Below, piece after piece: positions 19,983-28,111 of a DNA stretch of 28,111 nucleotides; position 1 is the stretch's first letter, and every line of letters begins with the position of its first letter. The notes under the pieces were generated by a model. The model made no database searches. It had not been told where the DNA came from and saw only the letters and a list, made by a program, of their open reading frames with translations. A program made the translations under genes and the position numbers. Origin of the DNA: a virus; IMG/VR virus record IMGVR_UViG_3300033993_001227, positions 1 to 28,111 of that record. One strand, written 5' to 3'.

Positions 19983-20348
19983 GTGAGCGACATTCAAGCA
20001 GGAACAAACCGTGTAGCAATCCAAGCTGCAACAGGTCAAACCTACGGTAAAGCAACAGAGCAAATGAACGCTCAACGCGCTGTACCAATGGGAACACCAC
20101 CAACAGAAGCACCACAAGTACAACGCCCTGTGCCTGGCACTTTGGGTTCTTTGACTCGACCAACGGAACGACCAATGGAACCTATTACTGCTGGCGCACC
20201 ATTCGGTGCAGGTCCAGGTCCAGTTGGTGCAGGAATCCCACAACCTACGGGTGATAGTGCGTTAGAGGAATTGAAAGCGATCTATCAGGCGTATCCGAAT
20301 GATGATCTTGCAGATTTGATTGATTCTTACAGCCGTGATGGTTTGTAA
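19983..20348 (+). CDS. Pro/Gly-rich virion-region protein (121 aa)
   Basis: A GTG at 19983 immediately follows the portal stop and is supported by GGAGGG. The product is low-complexity, with PTEAPQVQRPVPGTLG and PFGAGPGPVGAGIPQP, then a short helical end (ALEELKAIYQAYPNDDLADL). It overlaps the next gene by one base. It could be a portal-associated or scaffold-like protein. Nothing more specific can be seen. Confidence 0.7.
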   Translation: MSDIQAGTNRVAIQAATGQTYGKATEQMNAQRAVPMGTPPTEAPQVQRPVPGTLGSLTRPTERPMEPITAGAPFGAGPGPVGAGIPQPTGDSALEELKAIYQAYPNDDLADLIDSYSRDGL

Positions 20349-23300
20349 TGACACAAGGCTGGTTTGATGCTCTAAGTGAGCAAAAGTTTTTTGACCAATA
20401 TCAGGCTAACGAAGCAGCCAATGCTCGATACAAGGCAAGTGCAACACCTGAGATTGCTTCGCGTGTAGGACAGATTTACAGTCAGTCTCCGTGGATGACC
20501 CCAGGACAAGTGTTGTCTTTGGCTAAAGGTAATGCTTCACCACAAACTGTTGACGCTGCTTCACAAGCACAAGCCAAACGTGTACCTGCGTTGCTTGATC
20601 CGAACAAACCTGATGATAAGGGTTTCTTTGAGCGAAATGTTTTTGACAAGATCAAGGAAACAACCCGTTGGTCTTTTGCAGCGTTAGACACCGTTAAGGA
20701 TTTGTCACAGAACGTGGCATCACAAGTATTCAACCCGAATGACCCTGCTGGTTTTGATGGCTGGTTCCAGTCAACCTCATTGGGAACAATGCTGTCTGAC
20801 TCTGAGCAAGCCGGTGAAGGTTTCTTTCTTGGTGGCAAAGCAGCCGAGAAGCAGGCTGAACGTGCGCGTCGTGTCCGTGGAACGATCAATGGTTCGGCGT
20901 GGACTGTTGGGCGTGGTGCTGCAAGTTTGGTGTTCACCCCAGGCTCTAAGGCTTACGGTATTGCGTCAGGTTTGCTAGATGCTGTTGTCGCTGTTGGTTC
21001 TGACCCAACGTTTCTCGGCGGAAAGTTGTATGCAGGCTCTAAAGGTTTTAGTTCGTTATCAGAACTGAAGTCTGCACAAGCAGCGATTCAAGGTGTTCGT
21101 TCGGCGGAAGAATTGTCGGCGGTACAGAAAGCTCTAAAGGCGACTACTCGCGCTGATGCAGGTCTGACCGATGCCGAACAGTTGGTAGTTGACAGTTCCA
21201 AGTTCCTGAAGTTTTGGCAGACTGATGCTCGCGCTCGACGACTTGTGTCCAATCTTGGTGATCCAGCGAACAACGATGCGTTCAGTATTTTCCGTGACAC
21301 TTTTGGCGGAAAAATAGATATTCCTACGGCAAAGCGTTTGGCTGCCGCTAAAAACGAGAACGAAGTATTGAGCGTTATCGCTGATGTTACGAACCGTTTG
21401 GACGACGCTAACCCGAACTTGTTGCCAACAGATATCCGTCAGCTGCCTGGTGCAAAATTTGGTGCTTTCCAAAAGCAACGTTCAGGTTTGTATAACTCAT
21501 TCAGGCACAACAAGTTATTTACGACGATGCCTGAACAAGTTGTTATTGCTGGTACTGATCTTGACAACGCAAAAGCAGTTCTGAACTATGGCCGTTTCTT
21601 GGACACCATTGGCACAGGTAAGGCTGGTGTTGCTTTCAGTCAGACAACCGAAGGTCGAACCCTGCTCAACAAGATCATGGATGCCTACGAGTCTGGTGCA
21701 GCGGCAGACATCAAGCAGGTTGATGAAGTTTTTGATGAAACCGTCAAAGTTTTGTTGAAGCAAGAGGGCGCGACAGAAGAACAGATTAAGAATTTGTTTA
21801 AGAATGTGAAGCAGGCTGGGGAAGAAACCAGAGCATATTTTGTTAATGCTGCTGGACGACCTGAAGATGGTGGCTTTGTTGCCGCATTACTTGATTCTGG
21901 TCAGGCAGATTTGACTGATTTCGCTGACCTTGATCCTGCTTATCTGCGGTCGATGAAACTTAATGGACCTGGATCAGTTCTTGAATTGATGGATAGAACA
22001 AGAATCTTGCCTGATGTTCGTGAGGTTCGCCGTATTTCTGGCAACAGGATGATGAAACGTGCTTTGACTCGACGAGGTGGGGATCAACGTGCCGCTGTTG
22101 CTTATTCAGAATATCTACAGAACAAAGTTTGGAAACCTTTGACGCTGGCTACTGGCGGTTACATAATGCGTAACATGGTTGACGCACAGGTTCGTATTGC
22201 CACTATCGGTAAGGAAGGTTTCTTTAACCACCCAATCCGTTATATGCAGTGGGTTATGGCTCGCAAAGCCCCTGAAACTATCACCGGCAGAAACTTTGAT
22301 GAAATCATGAAGGCCGCTGTTGACGACATTTCACGCGACGAAACCCTTGATCCATTTGTTGAAGTGATGACAGATGGTTTGAAGCGGAACTTGGAAGACC
22401 CATTAGCCATTCACGCTCATGCTGTGAAGAACGGTGCATACGAACTAGTCACAAAACAAGGGAACCGTGATCGTTGGTTTCTTGGTTTAGGTGAGGAATA
22501 CGCTCAGATCGCTAAAGACGGTGTGATGAACGCTTGGGCTAAGGGTGTTCCGATCAACGAAATGATTGATTATCTGCGTGGCACTCCTAAGGGCAAGGAA
22601 TATCTACGACAGTTTGAACGGTATCTAAAGACTGGTGTAACCATTGTTGACAACAACGGAAACCAACGTGTCTTAAAAGTCAAAGAAGTTAACGACAATG
22701 TTCTGAAAGCTTGGATTGAAAAACTTGCTGGTAGCCGTGTTGAACTAAAAACTGGTGGCGACCCTGACCTCAAACTTGCTATCGGTCATCGCCGTGTTCC
22801 GTTCGGGCCAACACAGTCTGTTGATTCAAACAGTATTGCTTTGACCGACATTGTTGATGGACCTAGAGAACTTGGTCGTGGGACTGTGTTCCGCGCAGGT
22901 GTAGACGCTGACGGCAACGAGATTTTCTATCTTGTTACTGACGCAAAAAATGCTACTGTCACAAAATCTTCGGTTATCCCTGAGTTTGATGAAGCCGACA
23001 GGTTGGACCTGACTATTCGCCGTGTGTCCAACAACGACATCATTGATACCCCTGAGGGTCGAGCAGAGTTTGCAGAGTTTGTGAAGTCCCGTAATACCGT
23101 TATCGAGGGTGACAAAACTTTGCGTCAGTTGCCTGGAACAGTGAAGATCGCTCAACGTGGTATCGGTGTCAGGGAACCTAATGCAGCCGAAAAAGCGTTG
23201 GATCGTTTCACGGACTGGTTCTTTGTTGGTGTGTACGGCAAAGCATCACAGACTTTTGAGAAGTCGCCTGTGTTCAGACAGTTCTACTATGAGCAGGTTT

Positions 23301-24985
23301 CCAAGAATGTTGATTTGCTGTCAAAAGATGAAGCAGTAAAACTGTTGAAGTACATTGATGACTCTGCCACGCGCAACGGTATTTCTGTAGAGAATTATGT
23401 GGGCGGTAAAAAGACTCTTGCCCGTATCAATAAGCTTGCTGAAACCGCATCAGGTGAAGGCACAATCAAGGAACTGGATGACTTCGCACAACTAGTTGCT
23501 TTGAACAGCACCAAAGAAGCCCTCTATAACGCTTCAAGCCGTAACAACCTTGAAGACATTATGCGTATCCTTATTCCGTTCGGTGTTGCCTACCGTGAAG
23601 TCACAGGAACATACCTACGTCTGCTTGCTGAGGACCCAACCCGTATCCGTAAAGCACAACTTATTTACTCAGGTGCAGAAAACTTTGACCCTGATAACGA
23701 CGGTCAAGGGTTCTTCTACAAAGACCCGACAACGGGTGAGAACGTGTTTAACTTCCCGTTCTCAGGCGAACTGACCAAACTGCTAACAGGTGTTGAAGCC
23801 CCTCTACAGGGCGGTGTAAAGCGTCTGTCGCTGGGTCTACAGGTCGTTCCGTCGCTTGGTCCAGTAGGTCAGATCGCAGCGTCAGAACTGATCCCTGACT
23901 CACCGAAGTTTGATGACGTGGTTGGTGTCTTGTTGCCGTATGGTCGAGGATCGTTTAACGCGATGCCTTCGTGGGCTGGCAAGATTCGCTCAGCTTTGCG
24001 CGATGACCCAACAAAACTGGAGTCAATCTACGCCAACACCTATGTGGACACCCTGCGAGCATTGTCTACTTCGGGTGACTACGACCTAGATGATGAGCAA
24101 TCAAAAGCAAACCTGATGGCTGACGCTAAATCCAAAGCGAAGATATTGACGGCGTTGCGTGGATTCGCACAGTTCGTCGGCCCTACCGCACCATCACTTG
24201 AATATGTGGTGAAAACCAAATCAGGTGACGTGTATGCGTCTGCGATGGTCCAAGAGTTTTATCGTTTGCAGAACGAAAACTATGACACCGCTGTCCCAAG
24301 GTTTATTGAACTATTCGGTGATGACGCGCTGCTGTATCTGTCGTCTAAGAGCAAGTCTGTTGCCGGTGGGCTAGAGGCAAGTGAGCAGTTCGGTGATTGG
24401 GAGCGGGATAACGAAAACCTGTTGGAGCAGTTCCCTGCCACAGCAGGCTATTTTGCCCCAGGTGGCGATGACTTCTCGTTTGAGGTGTGGGATCGACAAC
24501 TCCGCAAGGGTCGCCGTGAACGGCTATCTGATACAGAGATCATCAAACAGGCCCAATATCGCATGGGCGCATCCATTTACCGTTCGTATCGCACACAAGT
24601 TGGGGCATATCCAACGGCAGAGCAACGCGCATGGTTGGGTAACATCCGCAAGGAAATCAACAAACGATATGCAGGTTTCCCTGTGACCCCTGTGTTTACG
24701 GTTGGTGAGTTTGAGTCCAAGTTGGCTGAAATGCGTACTTTGATTGAATCACCACAGTTAGAAAACAACGGTGTCGCTAAATCTATTGCAACCTATTTGG
24801 ATTACCGTGACAAGGCGGTCCAACAGTATGTGGCAAGTGGTGGCAAAGAGGGTGGTTTTGATACTGCGAAGAAAGCAGAACCTCTCCGTGACTACCTTGT
24901 TAGTATTGGTCAAGCACTAATCCAACAGAACCCTGATTTCGCAAGAATTTGGGATCGCGAACTTTCATCTGAGGTTGACAAATGA
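20348..24985 (+). CDS. Very large virion protein of unknown function (1545 aa)
   Basis: This is the largest gene in the window, starting at an ATG overlapping the previous stop. The N-terminus (MTQGWFDALSEQKFFDQYQA) precedes a hydrophobic, Gly/Ala-rich segment near 190-225 (GAASLVFTPGSKAYGIASGL) that could cross or enter a membrane. The middle is charged and helical. A better-ordered C-terminal third begins around IMRILIPFGVAYREVTGTYL, with FNFPFSGELTKLL and DKAVQQYVASGGK further on. The size and location just after the portal fit an ejected internal virion protein of podovirus type, or a large assembly protein. No enzymatic motif is recognised. Confidence 0.8.
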   Translation: MTQGWFDALSEQKFFDQYQANEAANARYKASATPEIASRVGQIYSQSPWMTPGQVLSLAKGNASPQTVDAASQAQAKRVPALLDPNKPDDKGFFERNVFDKIKETTRWSFAALDTVKDLSQNVASQVFNPNDPAGFDGWFQSTSLGTMLSDSEQAGEGFFLGGKAAEKQAERARRVRGTINGSAWTVGRGAASLVFTPGSKAYGIASGLLDAVVAVGSDPTFLGGKLYAGSKGFSSLSELKSAQAAIQGVRSAEELSAVQKALKATTRADAGLTDAEQLVVDSSKFLKFWQTDARARRLVSNLGDPANNDAFSIFRDTFGGKIDIPTAKRLAAAKNENEVLSVIADVTNRLDDANPNLLPTDIRQLPGAKFGAFQKQRSGLYNSFRHNKLFTTMPEQVVIAGTDLDNAKAVLNYGRFLDTIGTGKAGVAFSQTTEGRTLLNKIMDAYESGAAADIKQVDEVFDETVKVLLKQEGATEEQIKNLFKNVKQAGEETRAYFVNAAGRPEDGGFVAALLDSGQADLTDFADLDPAYLRSMKLNGPGSVLELMDRTRILPDVREVRRISGNRMMKRALTRRGGDQRAAVAYSEYLQNKVWKPLTLATGGYIMRNMVDAQVRIATIGKEGFFNHPIRYMQWVMARKAPETITGRNFDEIMKAAVDDISRDETLDPFVEVMTDGLKRNLEDPLAIHAHAVKNGAYELVTKQGNRDRWFLGLGEEYAQIAKDGVMNAWAKGVPINEMIDYLRGTPKGKEYLRQFERYLKTGVTIVDNNGNQRVLKVKEVNDNVLKAWIEKLAGSRVELKTGGDPDLKLAIGHRRVPFGPTQSVDSNSIALTDIVDGPRELGRGTVFRAGVDADGNEIFYLVTDAKNATVTKSSVIPEFDEADRLDLTIRRVSNNDIIDTPEGRAEFAEFVKSRNTVIEGDKTLRQLPGTVKIAQRGIGVREPNAAEKALDRFTDWFFVGVYGKASQTFEKSPVFRQFYYEQVSKNVDLLSKDEAVKLLKYIDDSATRNGISVENYVGGKKTLARINKLAETASGEGTIKELDDFAQLVALNSTKEALYNASSRNNLEDIMRILIPFGVAYREVTGTYLRLLAEDPTRIRKAQLIYSGAENFDPDNDGQGFFYKDPTTGENVFNFPFSGELTKLLTGVEAPLQGGVKRLSLGLQVVPSLGPVGQIAASELIPDSPKFDDVVGVLLPYGRGSFNAMPSWAGKIRSALRDDPTKLESIYANTYVDTLRALSTSGDYDLDDEQSKANLMADAKSKAKILTALRGFAQFVGPTAPSLEYVVKTKSGDVYASAMVQEFYRLQNENYDTAVPRFIELFGDDALLYLSSKSKSVAGGLEASEQFGDWERDNENLLEQFPATAGYFAPGGDDFSFEVWDRQLRKGRRERLSDTEIIKQAQYRMGASIYRSYRTQVGAYPTAEQRAWLGNIRKEINKRYAGFPVTPVFTVGEFESKLAEMRTLIESPQLENNGVAKSIATYLDYRDKAVQQYVASGGKEGGFDTAKKAEPLRDYLVSIGQALIQQNPDFARIWDRELSSEVDK

Positions 24986-25779
24986 GTGAAGACCCAATTA
25001 AGCAGGGAATAGACGCTGCTGTTGGCGCACAACCTGGTGTCGCTAGTGCTACTGTCCGTCCACGCGAAATCATGACCCCACCATCGGAACAGTTCGGCGC
25101 ATACCGTCAAGCTGAACCTGGTGCTTTCCAGTACATCCAAGAAGGTGTTGGTGCGGTCGGCATGGGTGTCCGTTCCCGTACTGGCGGTGGCGCGCCGTCC
25201 CAGTCAGGGGCGATGTCCAAATTGTTGTATTACGGGCAGAACCTTGTAAACGAACAAGGTCAGATCGAACGCAAACCTTACGATGCCCCGAAAGAAGCGT
25301 ATGCGGAGTTAGCGAAACTGAACCCAACGGATCGTGCTGCTTTGCAAGCAGAGTTGTACCAACGCGACTTTTACCGTGGCAAGGCTCGACCATCAACCAC
25401 AGGTTTTAATCCTGCCGATATTGATGCGATGAAAGAACTGTTGCTGACTAGTAACGAGTACGGGTATAACTGGAAAACTTCTTTGAACTTTGTGCGTCAA
25501 GATTATCCTGGTTCTGGTGGTGGTCGTAAAGCCCCATCAAAGATGGATACCCGCAAGTCTTTGGATGAGAAAGCGGTTGAGGCTTTGGGTCGCAAGTTTA
25601 CCGATGCTGAGATTGAGTCTTTGATCCAACAGGTTCAACAGAAATCTGTTGCCGGTGAATCGGGTTCGTTGGCAACGATTAGTGAGAATGTGGTTGCTGG
25701 TGCTGCGACTGGTGAACAGCAGGCTTACCGTTTTGCTCAGGTTGCTGATTTGTTTAACGAGATGTTAAGGACTGGATAA
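24982..25779 (+). CDS. Virion-region protein (265 aa)
   Basis: ATG overlaps the stop of the 1545-residue gene (ATGA) and the end overlaps the next ATG by one base, so it belongs to the same operon. The first ~75 residues are loosely structured and Gly-rich (SRTGGGAPSQSGAM). The middle is helical (PKEAYAELAKLNPTDRAALQ), with TGFNPADIDAMKELLL at ~140-155, and the C-terminus is helical with LIQQVQQKSVAGES. It shares no obvious domain with known capsid or tail proteins; a minor structural role is likely. Confidence 0.7.
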   Translation: MSEDPIKQGIDAAVGAQPGVASATVRPREIMTPPSEQFGAYRQAEPGAFQYIQEGVGAVGMGVRSRTGGGAPSQSGAMSKLLYYGQNLVNEQGQIERKPYDAPKEAYAELAKLNPTDRAALQAELYQRDFYRGKARPSTTGFNPADIDAMKELLLTSNEYGYNWKTSLNFVRQDYPGSGGGRKAPSKMDTRKSLDEKAVEALGRKFTDAEIESLIQQVQQKSVAGESGSLATISENVVAGAATGEQQAYRFAQVADLFNEMLRTG

Positions 25780-27230
25780 TGGCTGAACAAGATTATTCCA
25801 AATTAGATTTGATTGCCTTAGATAAGGCTATCTCTGATTTGACAGAGAGAAAAAATGAGATCAATAAAGACCTTGAACGTGGCTACGCCTTTATGTACGT
25901 CAAGGGAACTCGCAAAAGAGTAGAACTGTCACAGTTCTCCCCTGAGTACGAATCTTTTATTAGTCAAACAAAGCAGTTGGATCAGGAAATCAATACTGCC
26001 CTCACTTTTGCTAGGAACGCAGCATCCTCTTACACTCCACCTGTTGGTCCATCCAATAAAACTTCTCGCAAAGAACAGTCTTTAGCAAACAAGTACGTAA
26101 ATGCAAAGGTATCTGTTGGGCCTGCTGCACCTACTAATCGTCCTGCGAAACCAGCAACAGTTGAAGAAGTAATAACTTCAGCAACGACTGGATCAACGGC
26201 AACTACTGGCACAGGAACGACTGCCCCTGTTGTCACGACAGTCAAACCGACAACAACCCCTACTGGCACGACGGTCACAACAAACAAAGGCAAGACAACC
26301 CCTAAGACGCCAGTAGCAACCCAACAGAACTGGATTGATGCGCTACAGCAATTCTTCCCGTCCTACTCTGACGACTGGTTGGCTGCTAACGCTGAAACAT
26401 ATTTTGGTAAAGACCTGCTTGATTTGATGATTAAAGTTTCTGACCCTAAAGGAACTTATGATCTTTCGTCAACTGCTGGTCGAGACAGGATCAAGCAGGA
26501 ACTTCGTGGCACAAAGTATTGGCAGACCACGATCTCTGCAACGAAAGAATTTGACCAGCTTGTAGACGCAGACAAAGAGAACCTGATCTCGTTAACTAAG
26601 TCTCGTATTGCTAATACTTACGGTGACATTGGTCTGACTGATGCAACTTTGACCGAGGTTGCCACAGCTGTTGCGCGTAACGGTCTTACTGGTTTAGGCG
26701 AGAAGCAGGCTGTATTCAATGCCACGTTCAAGTCACCTATTACTTCAGGTCAGCAAGGTCGAGCATTGTCGGGAGCGGACGCTGACCGTATTCGCAAGAT
26801 TGGTCGCGCATACAACTTCAAGGTATCTGATGACCAGGTTCAGTCGATCCTTACTGGCGTACCGGAAGCAGGCACAGGTCAGGTTTTGACTGAGGAAGGT
26901 TTGCGTCAACGTTTGCAACGCGCTGCTAAGGGTGCGATGCCACAGTTGGCTGACCAGATTGATGCAGGTCTGTCATTGGAGGATATTAGCGGTAACTATC
27001 GTCGTTATGCGGCTGACCTGTTGGAGCGTTCTGAGGATGAGATTGATATGTTCTCAGGGCCATACTTAAAGGCGTTTGGAAGCAAAGACGGTGGACAGTT
27101 GTCGTTGTCTGAGTGGGTCACAACGGTCAAGAGTGACCCTACTTTTGGTTGGCAGTACACGAAGCAAGCTAATCAGCAGGCTACGGATATTGCTTTAAGT
27201 TTGGCTAGAGCCTTCGGAAAGGTCGGATGA
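25779..27230 (+). CDS. Virion-region protein with Thr-rich linker (483 aa)
   Basis: The product starts MAEQDYSKLDLIALDKAISD with a helical coiled-coil-like region to about residue 85. A Thr/Pro/Val-rich flexible linker follows (about 130-180, with runs such as TTGTGTTAPVV and KPTTTPTGTTV). The C-terminal ~300 residues form a helical domain (WIDALQQFFPSYSDDWLAAN, then LSGADADRIRKIGRAYN and SLEDISGNYRRYAADLLERS). This domain resembles in style the visible part of the next protein, suggesting duplicated helical modules. Probably a structural or ejected protein; no motif is decisive. Confidence 0.7.
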   Translation: MAEQDYSKLDLIALDKAISDLTERKNEINKDLERGYAFMYVKGTRKRVELSQFSPEYESFISQTKQLDQEINTALTFARNAASSYTPPVGPSNKTSRKEQSLANKYVNAKVSVGPAAPTNRPAKPATVEEVITSATTGSTATTGTGTTAPVVTTVKPTTTPTGTTVTTNKGKTTPKTPVATQQNWIDALQQFFPSYSDDWLAANAETYFGKDLLDLMIKVSDPKGTYDLSSTAGRDRIKQELRGTKYWQTTISATKEFDQLVDADKENLISLTKSRIANTYGDIGLTDATLTEVATAVARNGLTGLGEKQAVFNATFKSPITSGQQGRALSGADADRIRKIGRAYNFKVSDDQVQSILTGVPEAGTGQVLTEEGLRQRLQRAAKGAMPQLADQIDAGLSLEDISGNYRRYAADLLERSEDEIDMFSGPYLKAFGSKDGGQLSLSEWVTTVKSDPTFGWQYTKQANQQATDIALSLARAFGKVG

Positions 27231-28111
27231 TGAGTGATACAGGTTTAGGTGGTGTTGATTTTTCTCTTGGTTTAGAGGAGATGGGTGCTGAACTGTTGGC
27301 GTATTTTCAAACTGCCGAAGGTCAGGCAGCCCTCGCTGAGTCTGGTTTTGAAACACCAGTCATCCCCGACGAGGCCATCCCAGATGCAACACCCCCAGAT
27401 GCAACACCCCCAGCTGGCGGTGGGCCAACCCCTCCAGGTGATGATGATGAAACCGATGAAGAAGATAACGCTCTGGCTGTAGCGATGCAACAGGAACTAG
27501 AGTTCCAGCAAGCTCAACTAGAAGCAGCAACGAAACGTCGCAAAGAGGACGCTCGCGTAACGATGGCTAATGTCCTCAACACCTACGGTTTGGGAGAACT
27601 GTCCGACTACATTTATAACGAAATCATCGTCAAGGAAACCGTCAACCTCAACAATCCTGACGCAATCATTTTCGCTATCCGTGAACAGCCTGCCTACAAA
27701 AAACGATTTGCTGGTAACGCTGCACGTTTGAAGAAAGGTTTGGCTGAACTTGACCCTGGCTCATATATCGGATTGGAAAACCAGTACCGCGAAACCTTGC
27801 GAGCCAACGGTTTACCAGCCAACTTCTATGACCAGTCCGAGGACTTCCAATCTTTGATTGAAGGCGATGTTTCTAACTCAGAGCTGAACGAGCGTGTCCA
27901 GCAGGGCTATCGTGCTGTCGCTGACGCTGATCCAGCCGTCAAGGAACAGATGAAGAACTTGTATGGCATTGGCGAAGGCGAACTAGCCGCATACTTCCTT
28001 GACCCACAGCGCACAGCCCCACTACTTACCCGTCAGGCACAGGCCGCCAACATCGCAGCACGTGGACTAGAGCAAGGTGGTATCCAGTTGACTGGTGTGT
28101 TTGCTGAGGAT
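27227..28111 (+). CDS. Large virion-region protein (3' partial, at least 295 aa)
   Basis: The frame begins at an ATG overlapping the previous stop (ATGA, followed by a second ATG in frame) and stays open to the right edge. It begins MMSDTGLGGVDFSLGLEEMG; an acidic, Pro-rich linker (~42-75) contains a duplicated PDATP unit and the run DDDETDEEDN. A helical domain follows with QAQLEAATKRRKEDARVTMA, then NNPDAIIFAIREQPAYKKRF and GEGELAAYFLDPQRTAPLLT. The domain pattern recurs in large virion proteins of environmental phages, as far as I recall, without an assigned role. Confidence 0.75.
   Translation, partial: MMSDTGLGGVDFSLGLEEMGAELLAYFQTAEGQAALAESGFETPVIPDEAIPDATPPDATPPAGGGPTPPGDDDETDEEDNALAVAMQQELEFQQAQLEAATKRRKEDARVTMANVLNTYGLGELSDYIYNEIIVKETVNLNNPDAIIFAIREQPAYKKRFAGNAARLKKGLAELDPGSYIGLENQYRETLRANGLPANFYDQSEDFQSLIEGDVSNSELNERVQQGYRAVADADPAVKEQMKNLYGIGEGELAAYFLDPQRTAPLLTRQAQAANIAARGLEQGGIQLTGVFAED
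27381..27410 (+). repeat. Tandem 15-base repeat within a coding linker
   Basis: CAGATGCAACACCCC occurs twice in direct succession, coding for a duplicated PDATP unit in the acidic Pro-rich linker of the final gene. It is in frame, so copy-number change would lengthen or shorten the linker without a frameshift. Confidence 0.8.

Overview
The window looks like a segment of a tailed bacteriophage (Caudoviricetes) that infects an actinobacterium. The evidence is a large terminase subunit, a portal protein, an M15-type endolysin with holin-like neighbours, a phage recombination cassette, and a WhiB-type Fe-S regulator, a family confined to Actinobacteria and their phages. The Pro/Thr/Glu-rich protein at the left edge resembles exported proteins of Acidimicrobiia-like hosts, but that host guess is weak. 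No integrase or recognisable lysogeny repressor is present, so nothing here shows a temperate lifestyle.

Layout. (1) 3-1938, plus strand: the end of a surface-type stalk protein, then a lysis cassette (two small membrane proteins, M15 peptidase, membrane/coiled-coil protein). (2) 1969-9301, plus strand: a small HTH protein, a calcineurin-like phosphoesterase, a YqaJ-type exonuclease with a Rad52/ERF-like annealing protein and a possible nuclease, a secreted lysozyme-like protein, WhiB, a coiled-coil protein, a possible helicase-loader-like protein, a C5-cytosine methyltransferase and a zinc-ribbon miniprotein. Most are overlapped by 1-30 nt. (3) 9303-13829, minus strand: about 15 small, mostly unrecognised genes, many with CxxC zinc-ribbon motifs, in two tandem transcription units. 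Each unit starts from a near-consensus TTGACA promoter, and they end at a hairpin with a T-rich tract at the convergent junction (9303-9345). (4) 13830-14581: a divergent control region with 23-bp direct repeats, nested palindromes, a G/T-rich plus strand, an AT run and a candidate plus-strand promoter. It may be a replication origin and/or operator. (5) 14582-28111, plus strand: a beta-class DNA methyltransferase, terminase (with N-terminal HTH), a histone-like basic protein, portal, and a series of large virion-type proteins that runs off the right edge. No major capsid protein is recognisable among them.

The genes make sense as recombination/replication plus modification (region 2), an early host-takeover block (region 3) and packaging/virion assembly (region 5), with lysis at the end of a late operon if the genome is circularly permuted.

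The most unusual signal is in region 3. Three 44-45-nt elements (10697-10740, 11499-11542, 12776-12820) can each fold into a compact three-way junction. The stems are preserved although their sequences differ, and two of them stand in equivalent ~97-nt leaders that share a hairpin and an identical CTCTGGGAGGGG ribosome-binding block. This looks like a repeated cis-acting RNA (or DNA) element that I cannot match to a known family. All folds were made by eye and have not been tested statistically.
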